Shown here piece after piece: positions 1-4,972 of a stretch of 5,257 nucleotides of DNA. The translations under genes were made by a program, and so were the position numbers. Under the pieces are notes generated by a model that worked only from the letters and a program-made list of their open reading frames with translations, made no database searches and was not told the origin of the DNA. The stretch is from the NCBI GenBank assembly GCA_964422185.1, contig CAYRAG010000082.1, positions 1-5,257 of the forward strand, read 5' to 3'. This DNA comes from CALXCT01 sp964422185. Its GTDB lineage: Bacteria > Bacillota > Clostridia > Oscillospirales > Oscillospiraceae. Within the stretch, counting starts at the first letter, position 1. Each line of letters opens with the position of its first letter.

Positions 1-17
1 AGGGTATGAGACAGAAG

Positions 18-56
18 AAACCGGAGGGCTGCTCCCGTGCGGCTCCCCGGTTTTTT
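18..56 (+). terminator. Intrinsic terminator of an off-window plus-strand gene
   Basis: The arms AACCGG (19-24) and CCGGTT (47-52) pair across a GC-rich inner region and run straight into six T's (51-56). An alternative inner pairing, GGAG (23-26) with CTCC (43-46), gives a comparable hairpin. No plus-strand gene in the window lies upstream, so it most likely ends a gene whose last codons are at or beyond the left edge; a TGA at 7-9 could be its stop, but this cannot be shown. It faces the minus-strand terminator at 82-117, as expected for converging genes. Confidence 0.7.
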
Positions 57-81
57 CGTCAGCGTCAGGTCGACAGGCGTG

Positions 82-117
82 AAAAAGGGCCCGGAGGCGA
101 TTTGCGTCTCAGGGCCC
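82..117 (-). terminator. Intrinsic terminator, minus strand
   Basis: Read on the minus strand, a long hairpin is followed by TTTTTC (complement of 81-86). The outer arms 87-92 and 112-117 are both GGGCCC and pair perfectly. After one G/A mismatch, 94-99 pairs with 105-110 with one G-T wobble, around a 5-nt loop (100-104). On the plus strand the hairpin is followed by only a broken T-tract, so the main direction is leftward. It is the first good terminator downstream of the 78-residue minus-strand gene and implies a 3' untranslated stretch of about 175 nt. Confidence 0.65.
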
Positions 118-290
118 CTGTTCTTCCGGTTTTCTCTCTCCGGCGCCAGGTGTTTGCCGCAGCAGGCCGGATCCCCGGCTGCCGTCCGGTTTTCAGGGAT
201 TTGTCTTTCCCGCGGCCGGAACAGATCGGGCGGGGGACATACCCCCCGGGGCGCTGGAAGTCAGTTCCCCGCCGAGCGGAGATTCCGGCC

Positions 291-527
291 TCAGGAGAGA
301 TACCTGGGCTTCTCCATTTTGTACTTTCGGTACAGATATACGAACTGGTAAAATTTCCTGTTCCCTACAAGCTTCCTGGCCTGGAGCCTTCGCCGCAGCA
401 CCCGCTGCCGTGCGGAACCGGTCTCATTCTGCGCGATCATGCGGCGGATGGCCTCCACGCCTCTGCGGATATCCTCCGGACTCATGTCCGGTGTGTTCCC
501 GGAATCCCGGTTTTCAGAATCGCTCAT
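291..527 (-). CDS. Small protein of unknown function, 78 aa
   Basis: I do not recognise a family. The start MSDSENRD at 527 is chosen because AAGGA lies 10 nt upstream on the minus strand; the longer open frame running right to 1325 is a shadow of the MarR and MFS genes. Residues 1-19 are acidic and polar (D/E/S/N-rich). Residues 17-34 (SPEDIRRGVEAIRRMIAQ) look like an amphipathic helix. Residues 36-78 are strongly basic, with RRR near 45 and an aromatic patch (KFYQFVYLYRKYK, 58-70). No transmembrane segment, signal peptide or cysteine is seen. The basic second half could bind nucleic acid or an acidic partner, but that is only inference. It is divergent from the MarR-MFS operon, with its own candidate promoter (595-623) and terminator (82-117), which supports a real expressed gene. 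Its codon pattern alone does not prove coding. Confidence 0.6.
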   Translation of the reverse strand: MSDSENRDSGNTPDMSPEDIRRGVEAIRRMIAQNETGSARQRVLRRRLQARKLVGNRKFYQFVYLYRKYKMEKPRYLS

Positions 528-594
528 GATGTCACCGTCCTTTTTCCCGGCGGTATCCGGAACCGCCTTCCGGTTTCGCTGCGTACCCGCCGGA

Positions 595-623
595 AGTCTA
601 TCATTCCCCGTCGGCGATTGCAA
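595..623 (-). promoter_or_regulatory. Candidate promoter of the 78-aa gene
   Basis: Read on the minus strand: -35 TTGCAA (618-623), a 17-nt spacer, and -10 TAGACT (595-600) preceded by TGA, an extended -10. Transcription would start near 588, leaving about 60 nt of leader before the ATG at 527. The match to the sigma-A consensus is moderate (4 of 6 in each box). Confidence 0.45.
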
Positions 624-688
624 GCGGAAACTTCGCCCGCTGCGGCGGTCCGGGATGTTCCGGACGGGGATTTTTCTGTCCGGAGGGA

Positions 689-716
689 TTGACAGGAAAA
701 ACCGTTGTGGTATCAT
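689..716 (+). promoter_or_regulatory. Promoter of the marR-MFS operon
   Basis: A perfect -35 TTGACA (689-694), a 16-nt spacer, and -10 TATCAT (711-716) preceded by TGG, giving an extended -10. The expected start is near 723, with a leader of about 32 nt before the MarR start codon. This strong promoter suits a repressed operon, and it overlaps the palindrome at 712-729. Confidence 0.75.
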
Positions 717-729
717 CCAGTTGGTTGAT
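712..729 (+). promoter_or_regulatory. Candidate MarR operator (18-bp palindrome)
   Basis: ATCATCCAGTTGGTTGAT is an imperfect inverted repeat in which 14 of 18 positions are symmetric (arms ATCA-CCA and TGG-TGAT). Its size suits a dimeric winged-helix repressor. It covers most of the -10 box and the expected transcription start, so a bound protein should block the promoter. Because the next gene encodes a MarR-family protein, autorepression is the simplest reading. The assignment is inferred from position and symmetry. Confidence 0.55.
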
Positions 730-742
730 CCTGCAACGAAAT

Positions 743-752
743 GGAGGGGGAG
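743..752 (+). promoter_or_regulatory. Ribosome binding site deciding the MarR start
   Basis: The purine run GGAGGGGGAG contains GGAGG at 743-747, 8 nt before the ATG at 756. An in-frame ATG at 741 sits immediately before this run, so starting there would leave the Shine-Dalgarno inside the coding region and none upstream. The ATG at 756 is therefore preferred. Confidence 0.8.
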
Positions 753-755
753 GCC

Positions 756-1241
756 ATGGATGTCACAAAACGGATGCTCACGAAGATCGCCAGGGAAGTG
801 AGCAGGTTCACCGTCCGCACCCTGCGGGAGGACGGGATCGGTTCGGGGGAGTTCGATGTGATTCACGCCATCCGGAAGAATCCCGGCATCACCCAGGCGG
901 GCGTGTGCAGAATCACCGGACTGGACAAGGGCGCGGTGGCGAGGCAGACCCGGAATCTGGAGAAAAAGGGGTATCTGACGCGCCGGGTCAATGAGGAGGA
1001 CGCCCGCAGCCGCCGGCTCTATGCCACGGAACAGGCGGAGCGGCTGAAAAACTCGAAAGCCTCCATTGAGGCCAGGTTCTACGAGTGGCTGCTCCAGCCG
1101 CTCTCGGAGCCGGAACAGAATGAGTTCGTGCGGCTTCTGGAGATTTTGTATCACCGCTGCAAGGAGGAGAGCAAAGCGGGCTTTCCGGAGATGCAGCGGA
1201 TCATGGAAGAGGGCATGGAGGATGAAAACGAAGAGGGATAA
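756..1241 (+). CDS. MarR-family winged-helix transcriptional regulator
   Basis: A 161-residue protein, the usual length for the MarR family of dimeric DNA-binding repressors that release DNA on binding small, often phenolic or toxic, ligands. Residues 30-75 form the helix-turn-helix: GITQAGVCRITGLD (44-57), recognition helix DKGAVARQTRNLEKKG (57-72), then the strand YLTRR. The wing carries the family signature DARSRR (82-87), matching the D-x-R-x-R pattern. Residues 92-140 are the helical dimerisation region. Cysteines at 51 and 135 are noted, but no redox role can be claimed. The gene overlaps the MFS gene by 20 nt, so the two are co-transcribed and probably translationally coupled. The palindrome at 712-729 over its promoter suggests autoregulation. 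The ligand is unknown. Confidence 0.92.
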   Translation: MDVTKRMLTKIAREVSRFTVRTLREDGIGSGEFDVIHAIRKNPGITQAGVCRITGLDKGAVARQTRNLEKKGYLTRRVNEEDARSRRLYATEQAERLKNSKASIEARFYEWLLQPLSEPEQNEFVRLLEILYHRCKEESKAGFPEMQRIMEEGMEDENEEG

Positions 1242-2475
1242 GCTGTCCCGGGCGATGGAGTTTATTTTGCTGTTTGGCATCGTCAGTCTCTTCTCGGACA
1301 TGACCCACGAGGGCGCCAGCAGCATTCGGGGCGCGTATCTGTCCCTGCTGGGCGCGTCCGCGGCGGCTATCGGCTTTGCCTCGGGCCTGGGCGAGATGGT
1401 GGGCTACTCCATGCGCTATGTGTTCGGCAGAATTACAGATAAGACCCGCCAGTACTGGCCGATGACCATCCTCGGCTATGTGCTGGATGTCCTCGCCGTT
1501 CCGGCGCTGGCGCTGGTGGGGGAGCACGGCTGGATCGCCGCCTGCGGTCTGCTCATTGTGCAGCGCATGGGCAAGGCGATTAAGAAGCCGGCGAAGGACA
1601 CCATCATGTCGTTTGCCGCCAGCCAGGAGGGCGTGGGGAAGAGCTTCGGCATTCAGGAAGTGCTGGATCAGATCGGCGCGTTCCTGGGCCCCGTGCTGAT
1701 GTACCTCGTCATGCTGTTTCAGACGGAGGGCAGCGTGTTCCGCCGGTATGCCGTCTGCTTCGCCGTGACCGCGATCCCCGGCGCCATCACCCTGATTCTG
1801 CTGCTGGTGACCCGGCGCAGGTTCCCGAATCCCGAGCAGTTTGAGCCGGAGCCGAAAGAGTATATCCCGTTCCGGATGAAAAAGGAGTTTGTGCTGTATA
1901 TCGCGGGCATCAGCCTGTTCGCCTTCGGGTTCATCGACTACTCCCTGATCATCATGCATGTCTCCAACACTTACGCGTCGCTCTCCTCCGGCCTGGCGGA
2001 GACCTCCTCGCTCGTCACCACCGGCACACTGCCGCTGCTGTACGCCGGGGCGATGCTGGTGGACGCGGTCTCCGCGCTGGTCTTCGGGTTCTGGTACGAT
2101 AAAAAGGGCGTCCGGGTGCTGGCGGTCTCCACCGCGATCTCCGCGCCGTTCGCCCTGCTGATTTTCGGCGGGCACTCCGTCCCCGCGCTCCTGGCGGGCA
2201 TTGTCCTCTGGGGCGTGGGCATGGGGGCGCAGGAGTCGATTCTGAAGGCCGCCGTGAGCAGCATGGTGCCGAAATCCAGCCGCGCCACCGGGTACGGGAT
2301 CTTCGAGTGCTCGTTCGGCATCTTCTGGTTTCTGGGCAGCTGGCTGCTCGGGGTGCTGTACGACATCAGCATCCCGGCCATGATCGCGGTGTCCACGGCG
2401 GCTCAGCTCTCATCCATTCCGCTCTATCTCCTCTCCGCGGGGATCATGGACCGGAGGAAGACCGCCGGCCGGTGA
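1222..2475 (+). CDS. MFS transporter, 12 TM, substrate unknown
   Basis: A 417-residue integral membrane protein of the major facilitator superfamily, presumably a cation- or proton-coupled secondary transporter. About twelve hydrophobic segments are seen, split by a charged central loop near residues 197-221 (RRRFPNPEQFEPEPKEY). Family-like signatures are SDMTHEGASSIRG (25-37), a motif-A-type loop GRITDKTRQYW (69-79), GKAIKKPAKD (117-126), DQIGAFLGP (149-157), and a second motif-A-like loop FWYDKKGVRV (290-299). The ATG at 1222 is chosen because GGAAGAGGG (1205-1213) lies 8 nt upstream; the open frame extends left to 1066 only as a shadow inside marR. Overlap with marR makes efflux of the regulator's ligand the likeliest role, but the SDMTHEG/GKAI..PA.D subgroup is seen in MFS proteins of unknown substrate, so drug efflux is inference. 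No T-tract terminator follows it. Confidence 0.9.
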   Translation: MKTKRDKLSRAMEFILLFGIVSLFSDMTHEGASSIRGAYLSLLGASAAAIGFASGLGEMVGYSMRYVFGRITDKTRQYWPMTILGYVLDVLAVPALALVGEHGWIAACGLLIVQRMGKAIKKPAKDTIMSFAASQEGVGKSFGIQEVLDQIGAFLGPVLMYLVMLFQTEGSVFRRYAVCFAVTAIPGAITLILLLVTRRRFPNPEQFEPEPKEYIPFRMKKEFVLYIAGISLFAFGFIDYSLIIMHVSNTYASLSSGLAETSSLVTTGTLPLLYAGAMLVDAVSALVFGFWYDKKGVRVLAVSTAISAPFALLIFGGHSVPALLAGIVLWGVGMGAQESILKAAVSSMVPKSSRATGYGIFECSFGIFWFLGSWLLGVLYDISIPAMIAVSTAAQLSSIPLYLLSAGIMDRRKTAGR

Positions 2476-2479
2476 CCGC

Positions 2480-2508
2480 CCGGGACGCAGGACGCGTGCC
2501 GATCCCGG
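2480..2508 (+). other. Hairpin after the MFS gene, no U-tract
   Basis: CCGGGA (2480-2485) pairs with TCCCGG (2503-2508), with a short inner pairing of GCA (2487-2489) and TGC (2497-2499). It is followed by A/G-rich sequence rather than T's, so it is not an intrinsic terminator. It may protect the 3' end of the mRNA or do nothing. Read-through from the MFS operon into the Na/Pi gene is possible. Confidence 0.3.
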
Positions 2509-2525
2509 AAAGGGGAAGGCCTCCG

Positions 2526-2554
2526 CTTCACGCAAACTTTACAAGAACTTTACG
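2526..2554 (+). promoter_or_regulatory. Pho-box-like array of three 11-bp direct repeats
   Basis: CTTCACG (2526-2532), CTTTACA (2537-2543) and CTTTACG (2548-2554) recur at exactly 11-bp steps, separated by the A-rich 4-nt linkers CAAA and AGAA. This is the geometry of sites bound in tandem by OmpR-family regulators, and the TTTACA core resembles PhoP/PhoB boxes. It ends about 32 nt before the -10 box, in the activator position, and no good -35 is present. The next gene encodes a Na/Pi cotransporter, so phosphate-limitation control is the natural inference. Confidence 0.6.
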
Positions 2555-2583
2555 CTGCCGTGGTGGCAGGCCGGGCGGGCTTT

Positions 2584-2592
2584 TGATAGCAT
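2584..2592 (+). promoter_or_regulatory. Extended -10 of the Na/Pi cotransporter promoter
   Basis: TGATAGCAT is a TGn extension followed by TAGCAT (2587-2592). The sequence 17 nt upstream (TGGCAG, 2564-2569) is a poor -35, as expected for an activator-dependent promoter beneath the repeats at 2526-2554. The start would be near 2599, giving a leader of about 30 nt with AAAGGGA (2612-2618) 10 nt before the ATG. Confidence 0.45.
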
Positions 2593-2628
2593 ATCCATGG
2601 AAATCCGGGAGAAAGGGACTGGGATTGC

Positions 2629-4380
2629 ATGGATATCTTCGATGTGCTGACGCTGGTGGGCGGGCTGTGCCTGTTCCTGTTCGGCATGAATGTCATGGGG
2701 CAGGCGCTGGAGCGCCGCGCCGGAGGCGGACTTCGCACCCTGCTGGGAAAGCTGACCACCAACCGGATCGCGGGGCTGCTCACCGGCCTGGGAATTACGG
2801 CGGTTATCCAGAGCTCGTCCGCGGTGACCGTCATGGTGGTCGGGTTCGTGAATTCCGGGCTGATGACGCTCAGACAGGCGATCAATGTCATCATGGGCGC
2901 GAATATCGGCACCACGGTGACGGCCTGGCTGCTGAGTCTGGCGGGGATTGAGAGCGACAGCCTGCTGGTCAGTCTCCTCAAGCCGTCTTCGTTCACGCCG
3001 GTGCTGGCGCTGATCGGCACGGTGTTGTCCCTGTTCACGAAGAACAGCAAACACAGGGATACGGGCGCGATCCTGCTGGGGTTCACGACGCTGATGTTCG
3101 GAATGGAGACGATGTCCGGCGCCGTCTCCGGGCTGCAGGACATGCCGGGGTTCCGGAATCTGTTTCTGATGTTCCGCAATCCCGTGCTCGGCGTCCTCGC
3201 CGGTGCGGTGCTCACCGCGATCATCCAGTCCAGCTCCGCCTCCGTGGGGATCCTGCAGTCGCTGGCCACGACCGGCCAGGTGTCCTGTGGCGCGGCGATC
3301 CCCATTATCATGGGGCAGAACATCGGCACCTGCGTCACCGCGCTGCTCTCCTCCATCGGGGCGAATCAGAACGCGAAACGGGCGGCTCTGGTGCACCTGT
3401 CGTTCAATGTGATCGGAACCGCGGTCTGGCTCACGGTTTTCGTCATCGTGCGTGCGGTGTTCGCCCCCGCCATTCTGGACGAGCCGGCGACCATGGCGGG
3501 CATCGCCGCGATCCACTCTGTCTTCAATCTCCTGTGTACCGCGCTGATGATGCCGCTGGCGGGATTTCTCGAGAGGCTGGTGACCCGGCTCATCCCGGAC
3601 GCGAAGAAGCCGGAGAGCGGGGTGGAGCTGGACGAGCGTCTGCTCATGACGCCGGCGTTCGCCATGGAGCGCTGCCGGGAGGTCGCCGGGGAAATGGCGG
3701 AGATCTCGGTGGGCGCCCTCAGGGACGCGATGCGCACGCTGAGACAGTACTCCGCTGACCTCGCCGACTCCATCCGCGGCAGGGAGGAGAAGGCGGATCA
3801 CTATGAGGATATCCTGAGCACCTATCTCGTCAGCCTGAGCAGCCGCCCCATCAGCGAGGAGGACAGCGAGGAGTCGGCAAAACTGATGAAAGTGACTGCG
3901 GATTTCGAGCGGATCTCCGATCACGCCGTGGGTCTGCTCGCCTCCGCGGAGGAGATCCGGGAGAAGGGACTCTCGTTCTCCGGGGAGGCGTCCCGGGAGC
4001 TGCATGTCATCACCTCCGCGGTGGAGGAGATCCTGAGCCTGACCCTGGCCGCGTTCCTGCACGACGACCTGCAGTCCGCCGCTCTGGTGGATCCGCTCAA
4101 GCAGGTGGTGGAGGAGCTGAAAGACCAGCTGCGCACCAACCATATCCGCCGCCTGCAGCGCGGGGACTGCTCCATCGAGGTCGGCTTTATCTGGCCGGAT
4201 CTGCTGACGAACCTGGAGCGGGCCTCCGCCCACTGCTCGAACATCGCGGGCTGCGTCATGGATATGGCCCACCACCGGATGAACCTACACGAGTCCCTCC
4301 GGGCCATCAGGGACGGCGACGGGGAGTTTCGCGGGAACTATCTGGCGTATCAACGGAAATACGCCATTCCGCAGGCGTAG
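2629..4380 (+). CDS. Na/Pi cotransporter family protein with PhoU-like domain
   Basis: A 583-residue membrane protein of the Na+/phosphate symporter family (NptA/YjbB type), likely moving inorganic phosphate with sodium. The membrane half (about 1-320) has the family's inverted duplication: QSSSA at 61-65 and 200-204, each followed by a matching NIGT segment (GANIGTTVTA 90-99; GQNIGTCVTA 229-238). These repeats form the substrate and Na+ site in this family. Residues about 335-560 are a soluble helical PhoU-like domain, with a good first metal-binding-type motif DFERISDHA (425-433) and a degenerate second one, NLERASAHCSNI (528-539). Length and order match full-length family members. The start has AAAGGGA upstream at 10-nt spacing. 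The Pho-box-like array upstream points to induction by low phosphate; in some bacteria such proteins export phosphate instead, so direction is not settled. The shared terminator at 4397-4432 follows the TAG. Confidence 0.95.
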   Translation: MDIFDVLTLVGGLCLFLFGMNVMGQALERRAGGGLRTLLGKLTTNRIAGLLTGLGITAVIQSSSAVTVMVVGFVNSGLMTLRQAINVIMGANIGTTVTAWLLSLAGIESDSLLVSLLKPSSFTPVLALIGTVLSLFTKNSKHRDTGAILLGFTTLMFGMETMSGAVSGLQDMPGFRNLFLMFRNPVLGVLAGAVLTAIIQSSSASVGILQSLATTGQVSCGAAIPIIMGQNIGTCVTALLSSIGANQNAKRAALVHLSFNVIGTAVWLTVFVIVRAVFAPAILDEPATMAGIAAIHSVFNLLCTALMMPLAGFLERLVTRLIPDAKKPESGVELDERLLMTPAFAMERCREVAGEMAEISVGALRDAMRTLRQYSADLADSIRGREEKADHYEDILSTYLVSLSSRPISEEDSEESAKLMKVTADFERISDHAVGLLASAEEIREKGLSFSGEASRELHVITSAVEEILSLTLAAFLHDDLQSAALVDPLKQVVEELKDQLRTNHIRRLQRGDCSIEVGFIWPDLLTNLERASAHCSNIAGCVMDMAHHRMNLHESLRAIRDGDGEFRGNYLAYQRKYAIPQA

Positions 4381-4396
4381 AAGAATAGAAGAATAG

Positions 4397-4432
4397 AAAA
4401 AGAGACCGGAACGGATCCGGTCTCTTCTTTTT
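4397..4432. terminator. Bidirectional intrinsic terminator
   Basis: A perfect 11-bp stem (4400-4410 with 4416-4426) closes a 5-nt loop, ACGGA. On the plus strand it is followed by CTTTTT (4427-4432), ending the Na/Pi cotransporter transcript 19 nt after its stop codon. On the minus strand the stem is followed by T's from the A-run at 4397-4401, so it also ends the tRNA-Ser transcript coming from the right. Confidence 0.92.
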
Positions 4433-4434
4433 AT

Positions 4435-4456
4435 GCGCCGGGGAAATCCCGTGCGC
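4435..4456 (-). other. Hairpin in the tRNA-Ser 3' trailer
   Basis: GCGCCGGG (4435-4442) pairs with CCCG-GCGC (4448-4456, with T4452 bulged) around a 5-nt loop. It lies between the tRNA CCA end and the shared terminator, and no U-tract follows on either strand. It could influence 3' maturation of the precursor, which is a guess from position only. Confidence 0.35.
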
Positions 4457-4463
4457 AATCGGG

Positions 4464-4555
4464 TGGCGGAGAGAGAGGGATTCGAACCCTCGAACGGGTA
4501 TTAGCCGTTACACGATTTCCAATCGTGCGCCTTAGACCAGCTCAGCCATCTCTCC
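4464..4555 (-). tRNA. tRNA-Ser (anticodon GGA)
   Basis: On the minus strand the acceptor stem GGAGAGA (5' end at 4555) pairs with TCTCTCC, followed by discriminator G and an encoded CCA (4464-4466). The anticodon arm is CACGA, loop TTGGAAA, TCGTG, giving anticodon GGA, which reads UCC and UCU. A long variable arm (CGG...CCG type) is present as in class II serine tRNAs, and the T arm GAGGG-TTCGAAT-CCCTC is canonical. It is 92 nt with CCA. It decodes serine and is charged by seryl-tRNA synthetase, which recognises the long variable arm. It converges on the Na/Pi gene and shares its terminator. Confidence 0.97.
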
Positions 4556-4591
4556 GTGGCGCCGCCTCCGATCCGGGAGACAGCGAATGTT

Positions 4592-4619
4592 ATTATAGCA
4601 GCTTTTGCAAAACAGTCAA
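4592..4619 (-). promoter_or_regulatory. Promoter of tRNA-Ser
   Basis: Read on the minus strand: -35 TTGACT (4614-4619), a 16-nt spacer, and a perfect -10 TATAAT (4592-4597) preceded by TGC, an extended -10. The start is expected near 4585, leaving about 30 nt of 5' leader to be removed by RNase P. The near-consensus boxes fit a stable RNA gene. Confidence 0.88.
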
Positions 4620-4881
4620 GGGAAAAGTGAAATTCTTGATTGACGAACATTTCATACGGGTTATCTGAAAATGCGGGGAGAAAAGCGGAAATTCGCGTAC
4701 GAAATCTAGCAGGATCGCGCAGCGGTTCCCCCGGGAGGGCGTCTCCCGCGGGAAAGCAGGCGCGGGGAGGCGGGAAAATTCGCGGCAGGGGAGCCGCGGA
4801 AAACCGGGAGAAAGAGAATTTGTTCCGTGTCAACCGTGAAAATGCACAGAATTTCCCGGTAAGTCCTGTGGAATATTGCCA
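4620..4881. other. Gene-free intergenic stretch with hairpins
   Basis: I see no supported gene here. The plus strand is purine-rich from about 4720 to 4815. It holds two hairpins: CGGGAG (4732-4737) with CTCCCG (4743-4748), and an 8-bp stem (4779-4786 with 4793-4800, one G-T pair) whose loop is AGGGGA. A weak promoter-like pair, TTGACG (4640-4645) and TATCTG (4662-4667), occurs at 16-nt spacing. None is followed by a convincing terminator U-tract on the plus strand. A small RNA is conceivable but unsupported. Confidence 0.4.
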
Positions 4882-4910
4882 TTGCACACGCCGGATAAAC
4901 AAGTTACAAT
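4882..4910 (+). promoter_or_regulatory. Promoter upstream of the secreted-protein gene
   Basis: TTGCAC (4882-4887), a 17-nt spacer, and TACAAT (4905-4910) make a good sigma-A promoter, with a start near 4917. The -10 box is part of the first GTTACAAT repeat, so a regulator bound to the repeats would compete with polymerase. Alternatively the repeats may activate a promoter further right, whose -10 could be TAAATT at 4954-4959. Confidence 0.55.
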
Positions 4911-4952
4911 ACGGTTACAATTCGTGACAAAGGGTTTTCAAGTTGATGACAA
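4903..4952 (+). repeat. 11-bp-phased TTACAA-like repeat array
   Basis: GTTACAAT occurs exactly at 4903-4910 and 4914-4921, an 11-bp step. Related hexamers continue nearly in phase: TGACAA (4925-4930), TTTCAA (4936-4941) and TGACAA (4947-4952), at steps of 10, 11 and 11. One helical turn between half-sites is typical of tandem binding by OmpR/PhoB-type response regulators. The core resembles the TTTACA of the array before the Na/Pi gene. The first two copies are clear; the last three are degenerate. Confidence 0.5.
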
Positions 4953-4972
4953 ATAAATTCAGAAAGCAGTGA
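4946..4972 (+). CDS. Candidate 8-codon leader ORF (MTNKFRKQ)
   Basis: ATG at 4946 opens an 8-residue peptide that ends at TGA 4970-4972. AAAGGG (4929-4934) lies 11 nt upstream, the best Shine-Dalgarno-like site in this leader. Its stop overlaps a GTG (4969-4971) in the frame of the secreted protein as GTGA, a typical coupling arrangement. It could be a leader peptide, a chance ORF, or the true N-terminus of the secreted protein separated by a one-base frameshift. Confidence 0.3.
   Translation: MTNKFRKQ

Noticed and set aside
6..692. 228-residue plus-strand open frame
   Set aside because: It crosses a strong terminator hairpin and the promoter region and is antisense to the 78-aa gene; its Arg/Pro-rich product is typical of GC-rich shadow frames.
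741..755. Upstream ATG start for MarR
   Set aside because: It would place the Shine-Dalgarno inside the coding region; the ATG at 756 has the correct 8-nt spacing.
1066..1221. Upstream extension of the MFS frame
   Set aside because: The added 52 residues are Arg/Ser-rich shadow sequence inside marR, and the ATG at 1222 has a ribosome site and gives a normal MFS N-terminus.
291..1325. 344-residue minus-strand open frame
   Set aside because: Everything right of 527 lies antisense to the clear MarR and MFS genes and has no family features; only the last 78 codons have a ribosome site and are kept.
2480..2508. Hairpin as terminator of the MFS operon
   Set aside because: No T-tract follows, so intrinsic termination is not supported; listed only as a hairpin.
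2539..4275. 578-residue minus-strand open frame
   Set aside because: Antisense shadow of the Na/Pi cotransporter; the His/Arg/Gln/Gly-rich product has no domain pattern.
4381..4396. Tandem AAGAATAG repeat after the Na/Pi stop
   Set aside because: Only two 8-bp copies in A-rich spacer before the terminator; most simply low-complexity sequence.
4501..4902. 133-residue minus-strand open frame
   Set aside because: It overlaps the tRNA-Ser gene and its strong promoter, and has no recognisable features.
4640..4927. 95-residue plus-strand open frame
   Set aside because: It needs a TTG start without a ribosome site, has a low-complexity basic product, and runs through the promoter and repeat array.
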